Below are positions 34,643-46,246 of a stretch of DNA of 64,000 nt, one piece after another. The translations under genes were made by a program, and so were the position numbers. The DNA is from Megalobrama amblycephala (taxonomy: Eukaryota > Chordata > Actinopteri > Cypriniformes > Xenocyprididae), in NCBI RefSeq assembly GCF_018812025.1, contig NC_063050.1, forward strand, positions 5,985,547-6,049,546. The letters run 5' to 3'. Within the stretch, counting starts at the first letter, position 1. Every line of letters begins with the position of its first letter. The notes below the pieces were generated by a model. It ran no database searches and was not told where the DNA came from. It saw only the letters and a program-made list of their open reading frames with translations.

Positions 34643-34816
34643 CTCAGTATCTGCAGCTGACAGTTTGGACTCTTCAGTCCATCTGAGAGCAGCTTCACAC
34701 TTGAGTCCTGCATATCATTGTGACTCAGATCCAGCTCTCTCAGGACACAATTTGAGGACTGAAGAGCTGATGACAAACTCTCACAACAATGAATAGTGAG
34801 ATTACAGCCAGAGAGA
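34643..34816 (-). CDS. LRR exon 2 of NLR gene A
   Basis: A 174-bp exon with acceptor ctctctcag-type context and donor GTATTA, phase 2 both sides. It encodes [20 protein letters not shown] and [16 protein letters not shown]. It is clearly a tandem duplicate of the neighbouring LRR exons, introns included. Confidence 0.9.
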
Positions 34817-34918
34817 CTGAAAGAAAGTAGAGCACAAACATAAGTCAAATCATCTACAAACAGACACCAACATTATGACTGGCTGACTGTAAATTATCTC
34901 TTATATGTTCATAAATAC

Positions 34919-35092
34919 CTCAGTATCTGCAACTGACAGTTTGGACTCTTCAGTTCATCAGAAAGCAGTTTCACTCCTAAATCCTGCAGGTCATTGTTAC
35001 TCAGGTCCAGCTCTCTCAGGACACAATTTGGGGATTGAAGAGCTGACGCCAAAATTTCACAATGCTGAGCAGTGAGATTACAGCCAGAAAGA
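34919..35092 (-). CDS. LRR exon 1 of NLR gene A
   Basis: A 174-bp exon with acceptor cttttag and donor GTATTT, phase 2 both sides. It encodes [20 protein letters not shown] and [16 protein letters not shown]. It takes the phase-2 donor of the NACHT exon (50636) across a 15.5-kb intron, and the junction reads KALLSGCNLT as expected for the family. Confidence 0.9.
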
Positions 35093-35532
35093 CTAAAAGA
35101 GAACAGAACACACACATCAACAGTAAGATCATCTACAGACACACATCAACGTTACGACAGACTGACTGTAAATTATCTCTTAAATTAAATCTTTAACTCT
35201 CAAAACACTGACCAGAGATTACTGGCAGAAAGATTAGCAGAGATGAAATTACATAAGATTAAACTATGACATAACATTTGAATCAGTGTTTCGGATTGCG
35301 TCTCAAACTACTGAAATCATGTGACTTTGGCTCTCTGAATAACTGATTCGAATCAAATGATTCATAAAGCTTTGATGCAGTGTTTTGAAATTGGCTATTA
35401 CTATATATACATATATATATATACATATGTCAGGGCTGTCAACATTAATCCTCAATATGTTAAAATTATTTTATTAATTTACTGAAGTATGTGAAATTGC
35501 ATCATTAAGTTATACCACACAGTTAGATGATC
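35093..35532. other. Gene A intron with a repeat fragment
   Basis: 35290-35400 matches part of the fish repeat at 9600-9921 (GATTCATAAAGCTT, GCAGTGTTTTGAAAT). The rest has no recognised feature. Confidence 0.35.
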
Positions 35533-36060
35533 TTAACACCCTGGCGTTGGCGTTTTTTTTCTTATCAGTGTGAAAGAGACTAAAAATTCTCTGTCAATTT
35601 TGGACATATCAATTAAGAGTTATATACCATTCTAATCTGTGAAATGTCATATTTTATTTATTGTACACTCAGAGTAAAAACAGAATGTTGTGCTTTTTGC
35701 AAAACAAAGAAAACTAACATGATGCATGAGCCACAGTCTCTCACTGAATGAAGTCTAATCTGATACTCCCTTCAAAAATTAACTGTAACGTAGTGAATAC
35801 TAATGACACAAAAATGAGATATATGTTTAAAGAAAAGGTTGAAATGTCAGGTTTTAAATCATGTAAGTGAAATCAAAAAGAAATATTCTCTGTTTATGTG
35901 ATCTATATGAAAATAGAGACATGTTAGTAGTTTGCGGTTCAAGCTATTATCCACTAATGCGGCCACTCCCACAAAGTGGGGACGCTATTCAAACGCAAAT
36001 TCTGAGGCGATTCATTCAACAGAGTGAACGTCTGCATCAGCTCTGAAAAACGCATGTTTC
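35533..36060 (-). mobile_element. TTAA-flanked element, family T, diverged copy
   Basis: It begins TTAACACCCTGGCGTTGG and then follows the inverted copy at 18363 (GTGTGAAAGAGACTAAAA, AGAGTTATATACCATTC, AATGCGGCCACTCCCACA). The far end beyond about 36060 was not found, so the boundary is approximate. Confidence 0.6.
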
Positions 36061-37329
36061 ATGTACTTTTCATGGTTTTGAGATGTGGTGAGAAATTATT
36101 CTAAAAGCATTTACCCCAGAGGAAGAGCTGGTTTCATTTTTCATTTTCATTTTGAGGATCAACTATCGAGGCGATGATTGTGAAAGGTAAGTTGTTTTTT
36201 ATTCTTAAATTCTTTATTCTAATCACAATATAGTGTCTGTGAATATTAAACTGCAAAAAATTTTGTTAATATGAAGTCTGCAAGTTTTGTGTGTCTCTGT
36301 GTGAATTAATGGGTGTGAGTTACTACACAACTTGGTGAATTGCCATTGCTATTCCCAAATATTGCTATACTGAGATGAGTAAAATTGACTGAAATATGTA
36401 ATAAACACTGAAATAAAATGTATTAGGAATGTATTAAACTGCACATTAACATTTAGGTTCTATATATAATTGATGGATGAGGATTGCAATCAAAGTAAAG
36501 ACGACTGAGGTGACATACAGGCATCGTACATTAAGCATGCCTGAGTTTGTTATATTGTTGCATTATATTATAGTGTACCCCCCCCATTAGCACCTAACAT
36601 TTAATGCTATGTATCAGCTTAATTACACCACTAAACCAAAGGATTAGTGACCTATGTCTGAACATGCATATCTGATTCCAAGCTACCACAAGGTGAGGGC
36701 AACATGTTTGCTCACCAAAAGGTAGCTTTTTATGTTGTATTGTGAATCAGACGTGCCTGTATGCACTTGCACTGAAAATTCGCAACTTTATTACTGAGGT
36801 GGGAACTTTATATGTCTATATATTTTTTTCTAGTTAGATATTTTTTTTCTAGATAGATTTATATGCACACACATTCAGCAGCTGAATATCAACCTCTGCC
36901 CATTTAATTTAAGAGACTGCTGTGTATTTTATTATAAGCCAAATGCTTCACTGGGTAGACTACTCTCTCTCTCTCTCTTTCTCTTTTGGGTTTCCTTTTT
37001 CCGTTGGTGTGAGTGAGTAGATGTGGATGAAGAGCTATTTATTTATTTTTAAATTGGCTGGAAAACAGTTGTGAGAATGATTGTTTGAATTTTCGTGGAG
37101 AATGGCGTACTCTGTGACGCCGCCGCTGTCCATTGGACACGGGGTTCGTTTTGTCACTGATCTTGGTGTTTTGATGAAAGAGGCTCTGCTTGCAGTGGGT
37201 GAACAGGTTGGTTATGTAAATGTATCTCATGTGTCTCGAATGAATAAAGCTGCGGTTGTTTTTCTAAAAGAGGAACGCCTAAGTTCATGCTCTGATTGAA
37301 AGCGGGGTATTTATTAATGACTTGTTTGT
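36061..37329. other. Gene A intron, no clear feature
   Basis: A (CT)n tract lies near 36963-36985. Sequence following the diverged family T copy may belong to a longer relative of that family, but no transposase was recognised. Confidence 0.35.
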
Positions 37330-37572
37330 TCAAGTTCCCTTTCAAGGGAACTAGCGCTGCGTAATCGCTATGGGAATGTCATCATGAAGCATGTATGAAA
37401 TCTGTCCAATCGGGAGACGGTACGTCATAGGCGGGTGACGTCACTGACCAGGAACTATAAAGCCGGCCCGAAAACACTCTCATTCAGCTTCTGTGTCTTC
37501 AGCAAGCACTACGTGTGATCTTGTCTGTCTTATTTATTGTTGTCTGTCTACCATCATTATTTTTCTGGTATT

Positions 37573-39026
37573 ATGGCGAGCGAGCAACAGTTTAGAAAGT
37601 GTGTTCATCTCTGCCCTCATTTCATTATGGGTGGGGATACACATGAACTTTGTGTTGCTTGTTTGGGAGTGTAGCATGCCCAGGCAGCTCTCGAGGGGGC
37701 TGCCTGCGTGCATTGTGAGCAGTTGCCTACGAGAACGCTGCACTCCCGCTGGGCCCTCTTCGAGGAGAGCGGCTCGGTTCGCATTCCCCAGGGCTCGGGT
37801 CCCGTTTCTGCTGAGGCAGGGCAGCGTCTCATGTCCTGGGGTTCGCAAATGGATGTAGCAGCAGGGTTAGAGATGGGCCCAGCCTTATCTCTGCCCTCAC
37901 CTGCTGCATCCAGTGTGTCGATTCGAAGGCAGGAAGCACGCATTGCTGTTTCTTATGCTCTGGTCGACACAGTCACATTAATGGCATCCAGTTCTGAGGA
38001 ACGGGAGAGACTGAAGACTCACCACTTCACTCTCCCGCGAGCGAGGAGCTCATGGAGGTGCTTACTCGTGCTGTTGCCAAGCTTAACTTCGATTGGCCAG
38101 CCGAGAAGCAAGAGCAGCAGACCAAAAGTAAACTTGATGAACATTTTCTACCATCGAGGTCTACTCTACCTCCACATCAGGCGCTACCGTTTTTTCCCCG
38201 ATATTCACACTGAGGTGTCGAGATCGTAGAAGAGACTGATATCATATTTTCACCCCTCAAACCTCCACTTACAGTAACGTGGTTGGAATGAGGAAACACG
38301 GGTTTGGGGCGCTGCCAAGAGCGGAAGAGACGCTTGTGAGCAATCTCTCTCCACAGGCGGCATCGTCCCTCAAAGCCCCGACGTTGCCCACTGAGCCGCT
38401 AAAGACTACATCAGCGCTAGTGGGCAAAGCGTACTCGGCAGCAGGTCAAGCTGCGTCGTGCTTGCACATGATGGCTATACTGCAAGGATACCAAGCTGAC
38501 CTGCTGAAGGACTTGGGGGTTAGTGAGGAAGTGGGGGCTGACTTCATCCACGAGTTACGTCAGTCAGCAGATTTAGCTCTCCATGCCACCAAGGAGATAG
38601 CCAAGTCAATCAGCCGATCTATGGCAGCCCTGGTGGCCATGGAGTGCCACCTTAGGTTAAATCTGTCTGACATCAAAGAACGAGATAAGACGTTTCTCTG
38701 CTCCACTGAATCTGTCTGGCCTCTTCGGTGACGCTGTTACTACAGTCGCTGAGAGGTTTCAGGAGGCGAGGAAGCAGGCTGCTGCGCAGCAGCAGTTTCT
38801 TCCTCGCCATACCCAAGTCCCTTCAGATGCTGGGCGGGAGCAGCCGAAGCCGAGAACGAGCTCCTCGCACCAACATAGGCAACAGAAGAAGCAGAGCGTT
38901 GCTACCCATACTCCCCCTCCGAAGATTTGGGAGGCGGGGCAACACTCTCAGTCGAAGTCCTCAAGGGGCAAGACAGACCTGAGGGCTGTAATTGCTGCCA
39001 AGAGGGCTTCGGCAAAGAAATCCTGA
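37573..39026 (+). pseudogene. DIRS gag-like ORF1, frameshifted
   Basis: It starts at ATG 37573 (MASEQQFRKCVHLCPHFI) with a Cys/His cluster (CxxxC and a later CVAC). 38279-38731 carries the conserved gag region with VGKAYSAAGQAASCLHMMAI and LRQSADLALHATKEIA. A Gln/Lys-rich tail ends near 39026 (KKS stop). Frame changes near 37660, 38000 and 38725 disrupt it. Presumed nucleocapsid role, from the family. Confidence 0.6.
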
Positions 39027-39172
39027 TGCCAAAAGCGTCAGGATCCTGAGGGTGGTCCCCTCCGGAGGCAAACAGTGTTCACCTCTCTCAACGGTTCCCG
39101 TATGTCTTCGGGTGCCCTCAGGGAGGCACTCTGCCAACCCCACCGAAATGCCGGGGCGCAGTAGTTCCCCGC

Positions 39173-39655
39173 GTGTCACCCGAGGGTGGCGTGCTTTCTC
39201 TGCAGTCAGCTCAGTTGTTCCCTGCCGGGGCTCCGCTTCAGGGCACTGTGCTGGCTGCCCATATTCCACCAGAAGCCAGCCTCGAGAGGCTGGTTCCCTT
39301 AGTAGATTTTCTGTCAGAGTGGAAAAATCTGTCAAAAGTATCTCAATGTGTCCTGCACACAATAGAAAAGGGGTATGCGATTCAGTTCAAAACACGCCCA
39401 CCCCGATTCAACGGGGTTCTGCCCACGGTGGTGGGCCCCGAGCAGGCTCCGGTGATGGCACAAGCAGTAGAAACTCTCTTGCGAAAGGGGGCTATAGAAA
39501 GGGTTCCTCCTCCAAGCAGAGAATCAGGGTTTTACAGCCGATATTTCATTGTGCCACAGAAAGACGGATTTTAGATCTACGTCAGTTGAATCGAACAGTA
39601 GCGAAGCTCAAGTTCAAAATGCTGACAGTCAAACATATTGTGTCACAAATCAGAT
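39173..39655 (+). pseudogene. DIRS reverse transcriptase N-terminal fragment
   Basis: The frame at 39173-39574 has LERLVPLVDFLSEWKNL, IERVPPPSRESGFYSRYFIV and PQKDGF, then shifts into LDLRQLNRTVAKLKFKMLTV. It parallels 23606-23950 in DIRS-1. It ends abruptly where internal sequence is joined to the terminal repeat. Confidence 0.7.
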
Positions 39656-39890
39656 ACTCCTGGCATGCCCGTAAGCGACTTGCTTCAGTATTTCAGAAGC
39701 TGAATGAGAGTGTTTTCGGGCCAGCTTTATAGTTCCTAGTCAGTGACGTCACCCGCCTATGACGTACCGTCTCCCGATTGGACAGATTTCATATGCGCTT
39801 CACAACGCAATCACGCAGAGGTGTTCCCACAGCGATTGACGCAGCATCTCGTTCCCTATTCAGGGCACTAAGGTTATATACATAACAGAG

Positions 39891-40287
39891 ACGTTTCACT
39901 GCTATCAGTACCTTCTACAAGAGTAGTTGTTTCAGGTGTGCCACATTTCATTCCTAATAAATTGACAGGACAAGAGCAATGTAGGTTTGGAATATTTACA
40001 AGTTGTTTTAAGATGGTGACTCTCGGGTGTAAAGATGCATGTTTAAAATGTAATCTCACTTTGCAGACATGTGTTCATGTTCCTGGATTCTCCAACACAG
40101 TCTTTGGATGCCTCCTTTAAGATAAAGCATGGAGGAGAATATTATGCATAACCTGATATTGCTGAGTACCAACATTTTTGTTGACCCTGGAACAACATTC
40201 AAATCATCCAATCAGATTTGAGGGACAAGTTTACAGATTATGTCAAGTTTAGGCTTAAAATCATGAATTGGTGCTTCTACATCAGTG
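39891..40287. other. Gene A intron, no feature recognised
   Basis: No coding sequence or paired repeat was seen between the DIRS element and the gag-containing LTR element. Confidence 0.4.
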
Positions 40288-41755
40288 TTATCTATCATTG
40301 TTACCATCAATTCTAAAGGAATTATATATGGCCTTGAACAGGGGATGTAAGATGTTATGCCAGGCACCAGCCAGGGTTGTGCCCCACGGCGGCGTTGATG
40401 GAGGGAAGAGCCATGGAAGGATGTTAATGACGACTGCCGTGGGGAAGACCGCAGTCAACGACGACGAGAATGGAGCCCACCACGCAGTCAACGACGACGA
40501 GGATGGAGCCCACCACGCAGTCAACGACGGCGAGGATGGAGCCCACCGCGCAGTCAACGAACTGAGGTGGTGAAGAGATGGTGATGATCCTAGCGGCCGC
40601 GACGGAGCTGCAGTGACGACCTCCAGCGATCGAGGAGGGGATCCGGAGGTCTGTAGACGCGTTGGAGCGACCAAGGGTGGAGACGGAGCCTGAGGTAGGG
40701 CGGAGCAAGCCGTAGTGGAAGGGGTGGAGAACCAGAGAGCAGCGGATGGTCCGTAGGTCAGCAGCGGAGGTGCAGCGATGTCTGACCCAGGTGGAGCCGA
40801 CATGCCGAGGGAGTCCGGCATTGTCATAAGGCCGATGGTCAACTCCGAGGTCGAGGGTGGAAGGAGCATAGGCGCAGGAGTCAGGGCGATGGATGGAGGC
40901 AGATCGAATCTGTCCGAAGCTGGAGGCGGAGTTTCGGGCTCCTCGTGCCCAGGAGGAGACGGATCCCAGCAGGCCCGAGAAGGTACCACGCTACTGAGAG
41001 GAGGTGGTATTGTGGGACTGAAGGGAGAAGTAGATAACTGGATGGCACAGATGGTAGTAGGCAGGGAAAGAGGTTGTAGATAAGGTGGGAGAAGCACGCT
41101 GGACGGGACCAGCTGGACAGGGGCAAGGAAAATGTCCTCTCCACACCTTAAGTCCAGCAGTGTTTCAGCAAAAAACTCACTCTCAGTAGCGGGGGGGTGG
41201 GCGGGGCTCACTTCCAGTCCCTCGACGTCCACCAACACTCCCTCGGCGATGGATGACCTGGTCAGGTTCAAGCTGCTTGGGCTCCATGGCAATGTTACCC
41301 CCGATCGCTCTTGTATGCGTGGGCGGCTCAATCGCGGCGGTCTCCGTCGTGCTACCTGCGGTGGGCTCAGGTCGAAAATCCTCGCTGTCTGGGTGGTTCA
41401 GGCTGGGCACTGGCTGGGGAGTGGGGCTGGTGGCAACTTCAATGGTGAGTGGTGATCCGCAGGAAGCCAGCACCCACTCCACATATGACGCGAAGCTCCC
41501 TCGAGGTCCCTCCCTGGATAGCTGTGCATGTGTGGTGTTGTTAAGTCCTACAAGAAGGAACGTGCACAGGCAGTAATCCGGGAAGGTGGTCAGATGAGCG
41601 AGATTCAGAAATCTTTCTACATGACTCTCGAGGGAGCTTTCTCCCTGCTCAAGGCACATTAGTGCAACACCTGGGTATATAAGTCTACCGGAAGGGTCCA
41701 TGGTGTAAGCGGAAGTGAAAAAAAACAGAAACAAAAACACTGAACACGAAAACAC
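40288..41755 (-). pseudogene. Retroelement gag-like ORF with proline-rich tail
   Basis: 41183-41755 encodes a gag-like segment (SLESHVERFLNLAHL, CLCTFLLVGLN, SFASYVEWVLASCGSP). 40288-41331 continues in another frame as a Pro/Ser-rich tail ending in three to four copies of an 11-residue unit around SLTAWWAPSSS. This resembles gag-only proteins common in cyprinid LTR elements. No protease or pol follows. The frame change near 41200-41330 suggests decay. Similarity to gag is by recognition only. Confidence 0.6.
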
Positions 41756-41808
41756 AAAAAGAAAATCCTACAAAAAGACACATCGCTAACTGTTTTGGTC
41801 AGGTGTTC

Positions 41809-42075
41809 TGTTACAATACCTAGAGAGTATAAAGCACACAATGAGAAGATGAGATCAAAACAAGTCTTTTACTAGATAATCCAACTGGAGAGTACAGGAA
41901 CAGGACAGGAACAAACACCAAGGTACACACGAACGACACCCGACCACTAACTGAACAGATACAGGAACTTAAATAGACAGACTGATTAACTCAAATGACA
42001 AACAGCTGTGATGAATAGATTAGTGTCCATGGAAACTGATTGTGGCAGGAAACTAGAACAAAGGAACATGTGACA
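41809..42075 (-). mobile_element. LTR of the gag-containing element
   Basis: Read on the minus strand it starts TGTCACATGTTCC and ends TATTGTAACA (about 267 bp). A TATA-like TATTTAAG lies in its middle and the gag start lies about 90 bp downstream. The opposite LTR beyond 40288 was not found, so the element is truncated. Confidence 0.6.
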
Positions 42076-42297
42076 GAAGACAACAAACAAACTGAAAGTC
42101 TGTGTGACTGTGAGAATAATAGGCTACTTTGATTACATTTACGAGCACTGCAGTCTCAAAATCAGTCTTTTGTCTATTAGAATAATCGTGTCGTCGCGTT
42201 CAGATAGGCTACACCACTGTATCATTGTCCAGTTTGCACATATAATTCATTTGAAGAAGACTTGATGAAATATGTGTGCATAATTACGCCGTGCTGG

Positions 42298-43813
42298 TTA
42301 ACCCTTAGGGGTCTGAGGATTTTTGGGGCCCTGGAGAAGTTTTGACATGCCCTGACATTTGTGCTTTTTCAGTTGTTCATAAACATATAAATGACAAAAG
42401 TGTCATTACACTATATTCAGCACAAACTAGGCTACAATAATATGTGAGGAACATGTATGTACATGTTTGTGTTTTTGAAGGAATAATGTTTATGCGTGGT
42501 TATTGAAAAAACTAAAAACTTAAGTCACTGAAATAAAGCCAAAAAATATATATTACATCTGTGTTCACAAGACTTCTGGGTATTGGAGATTGTAGACTAG
42601 AGTTTTTGCTTCAGAATGATGTAAAAATTATGCTGCCTACTCGTTCATATAAAACAATAGAGAGATTTAAATTATAAAAATATAAGACACTTTTTGTCAA
42701 GAAACACAGTATGCGTGGAGGCGTGAATCATCATGAATAATGGGTCATTTACACCTGAGAAGACAAAAGAATCACATAATGAGTTGTAATGACTTGCATA
42801 AATAATGAGGCCTTTCAGTCAGGTAGGCTGTGAAAAAACCCTCTGTGATCATGTCTCAAGCTCATCACGGTGTATATCAAACATACAGAAAAAACAGCAA
42901 TACTGTGAAATATTATTACAATTTAAAATAATGGTATTCTATTATATACTTTAAAATATAATGTATTTCTGTGATGCAAAGTGTTTGAACAATTATGTTA
43001 CCTCTACGGCATTTTATATAGTCTTTTAGCTTAAAAGCATGCACATTTGGAGAAATATTGACGGATTCTCATATGTTTATATAAATTTTCTATACAGAGG
43101 AGTAATATTTATTCAATATTTATTGTCGTCACTATGAACGCTGGATACTGTGTTTTCAATTCATACTTGCAGCCGGAGGGCGCTCTGCCCCTTTAGTCCA
43201 CAAATTAATCTAAAGAAGAACCACCCTGTGGCTCTCCAGGAACTAACAGAGGCCAGAGATCACTTTAACATACAGAAAAACACTTTTCAAGACAATAAAT
43301 ACATGATTGAGACGATGTATGCATGTATTGCCTCAGAATTTGCCTCAGAATAGCGCTGGCTCCGTGGGCGTGGCCGCATTAGCAGATAATGAGCTGAATC
43401 ACAGACTTCTGACATGGCTCTCTTTTCATACAGATTACATAAACAGAGAATATTTGTTTTCGATTTGACTTACACGATTTAAAACCTGACATTTCAATGT
43501 TTCTTTAGACACAAGTCTAATTTTTTTGTGATTAGTATTCACTAAGTTACACTTCATTTTCTGAGAACTATCAGATTGGACTTCGTTCAGAGGGAGACGA
43601 GAGATCACGCATCATGTTAGTTTTCTTTATTTTGCAAAAAGCACAACATTTTGTTTTTATTTGTACACAAATAAAAGATATTCCACAGATTAAAATGGTG
43701 TATAACTCTTAATTGTATATGCAACATTGATGGAGTATTTTGAGTCTCTTTCACACTGGTAAGAAAAAACTGAGGTGGTATTGCCTGCGATACCTCAGAC
43801 CTCAGAGTGTTAA
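42298..43813 (+). mobile_element. TTAA-flanked element, family T, copy 3
   Basis: A 1516-bp copy between TTAA at 42298 and TTAA at 43810. It is colinear with 5160-6712 and 26273-27833, with a slightly different tail resembling the short copy at 18363 (GGTGGTATTGCCTGCGATACC). No transposase. Confidence 0.8.
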
Positions 43814-44639
43814 TGATTAGTGCAGGAGAATGTGTGAAATAAAAACTTTAAAACATAGATACTTTATTCTGTATGAGCTATGAGCCACGTGGCTAGTGTT
43901 ATTAAACTCATCGCGGAGCTCCGCGCTGAAACCGAGCATATGCGCACTTCGCCTGTATATCATAATAACAATCATATTTTTCATGAGTTCGTATTCAAAC
44001 TCCAGTTCTGACCGCATCGTGAGTAAAATACAAACAACACATGTGCTGCTGTGCTGAAGGAAACAGCCTATGGCTCGCATGTTTGAATGCAGCTAAAGCA
44101 GGCAGAGGAGAATGAGCCGCACTTTTGTGACATTTGAATTCTCCGCTGTGATGCAATCTCACGCGAACATATTTTCCATTTGTGCTGGTAGATTACAGCA
44201 AAACAATCCACATGCACACAAACCTCTGCTCTGGTCGCGTCTCAGGAAAACACATTGTGTTGTGGCACTGAGGAAACGAACATCAACGATATGTCTCTGA
44301 ATGACAAGAGACCGAGGCGAGAGAAGTGACACTTCATCATGCATAATACCGCAATTATAATCTTATGCATACTACAGTGCAGTGATTGGATTAAATGAGC
44401 TTTATGTCATGAATATATGTTGAGAATTGCTCAAAACGGTCTATGTCAGCATGTTCGACCATGCCCATACTTGGGCCGAAAGTACACGATTACGACAGAT
44501 TTTGTGACGTTGTTCCGGCTCAGCTTTTCAAACCGGAAGACAGAAATCGCTCTGAAAAATGAAAAAAATAACTATTTTTCACTTATAACATGAAGTTGAC
44601 AGGGGTTTATCTTGGGGTGGTCAACTTTTTCTAAATCAT
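43814..44639. other. Gene A intron, no gene recognised
   Basis: It holds a GC-rich palindrome GCGGAGCTCCGC near 43914 and ordinary intron sequence. Short open frames (43817-44080, 44112-44300) have no recognisable features. Confidence 0.35.
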
Positions 44640-46246
44640 GGAAGTAATGTTAGTGGTGGGGTAGCAATACTGTTTTCTATTTTCTGCGTCTGTCTATGGA
44701 TCAGCGCCAAATCACATTTGAATTTAGCAGTGAATCTCTAGTTTTACCTGATGTACATGAGGTCCTGATGAGCACTTTTAAAGAAAATTTTATTCCAACC
44801 TCCTGTATAGAGCTGTTTTAACATTAATTTCTAAAAAAGAGAAAGCCTTTTGGCAGAGTCGATCACAGTTTTTTGTTTTCTGTCTTAAAAGCCTTTGGTT
44901 TTGGAGAGAGGTTTATAGCCTGGGTAAGCTGGTTAAAGTGGGGAAGGGGCTAAGTCGACCAATATAAGTAGAAAGAGGAATAAGGCAAGGTTGTCCTATT
45001 TCTGGACAGCTGTATTCACCTAGCTATTGAACCCCTTTAATGTTTCCTAAGAAATCACTTGACTGGTTTTATTTTACTAGGCAGTAAATTTGACTCTCCT
45101 TTAGTTGTATCAGCATATGCTGCTGATATTAATTTATTTATTAAAAATAAAGATGATGTATGTACAATTGTAAAGGCTTTCCTCATCAAAAGTTAATTGG
45201 AATAAAAGTGAGGCTTTACAAGTAGGAAAGTGGGAAGAGGAAAAGATGCTGTGTTTACCTGGAAGTTTGAAATGAAGAAATAATGGATTAAAAATTTTAG
45301 TTTAGTTTTAAGTTTAGGGTTTTTTCTTTTTTTTCCACCAAATGCTTTGATTCAAAGTTTACAGAAGAAAATGTTAGAATTTGTTATTTTTTTTGGTCAG
45401 TGTGTCATTGGGTAAGACCTGCAGTCCTTCCTCTTCCTCTTTGTGAGGGGGGGCAGGGACTGCACAAAGAATTTTATATGGAAATGGGTTGAGTTGACAT
45501 GAAACTGCAGAGTTGCTTTTAAAGAAGGCAGGAAGGCTGGGTTACAGCTAGCAACTTTTTCTGTTAAAAAACTGAAGAAATGGATTATGGAGGTTTAACA
45601 TCTTTTTATGATTCAGTTATACATGCACGGCAGATTTTGAAGGTATTGAGACATTTAAATGCCTTACCTGGTATGTGGACACTTTTTTATAATGACTTTA
45701 TTTGTGTAAGGTCATTAAAGTCTGCCAGTTTACGTTCAGAACTGAGAGAGTCAGGATGTACAGAAAGAGGCAGGATCTACAAAGATAGGCCATCTCTTCA
45801 AAGCCATGCACTCATCTCTAGTTGAATTGGGGTAATTGGCCAATATAAGATCTGAATGATTGATTAAAAAAAATAGTGGAGGAGGTCTGTGAGTCATTGC
45901 CACAGTCACTGAAGGAATTTGCTAGTGATTGTGATACGACTAGTCAGATGGATGTTAATATGTTTTCCCATTTCTTGATGTTTCTCTGGCTTGGTCTTTC
46001 TTTCATTCTCAAATGTACAGTTGGGTTCCTTTGAAGAGCTGGGCAAGAAACAGACTTATATTGTGTGTGTAAAGGTACTTCATATGAGGTCTTTGGAACA
46101 AATGAAACCATGAAGGTGGTTTAATTTTTTGGGCCAGATCAATCTGTGAAAGGTTGTTGGAGATCTTTGTGTAAATTACCAATCGATAAACGGACGGGAG
46201 ATCTTCAGTGGAAAATAATACACGGGGCTATATCCACTAACAAATA

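Larger units (their letters stand above)
37330..39890 (+). mobile_element. DIRS-type retrotransposon with internal deletion (DIRS-2)
   Basis: Both terminal inverted repeats are present. The left one (37340-37500) and right one (39690-39890) share, in opposite orientation, the blocks GAAATCTGTCCAATCGG, GACGGTACGTCATAGGCGGG and GGAACTATAAAG. Inside are gag and the start of RT. The rest of RT, RNase H and the recombinase are deleted, with the break near 39655. CTATAAAG within the repeat is a likely TATA box. It lies antisense in a gene A intron. Confidence 0.85.

Noticed and set aside
37534..37943. Minus-strand frames opposite the DIRS gag
   Set aside because: The plus strand carries the recognisable gag; these are shadows.
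43905..43935. GC palindrome as a terminator or regulatory hairpin
   Set aside because: A short isolated palindrome in a eukaryotic intron with no supporting context.
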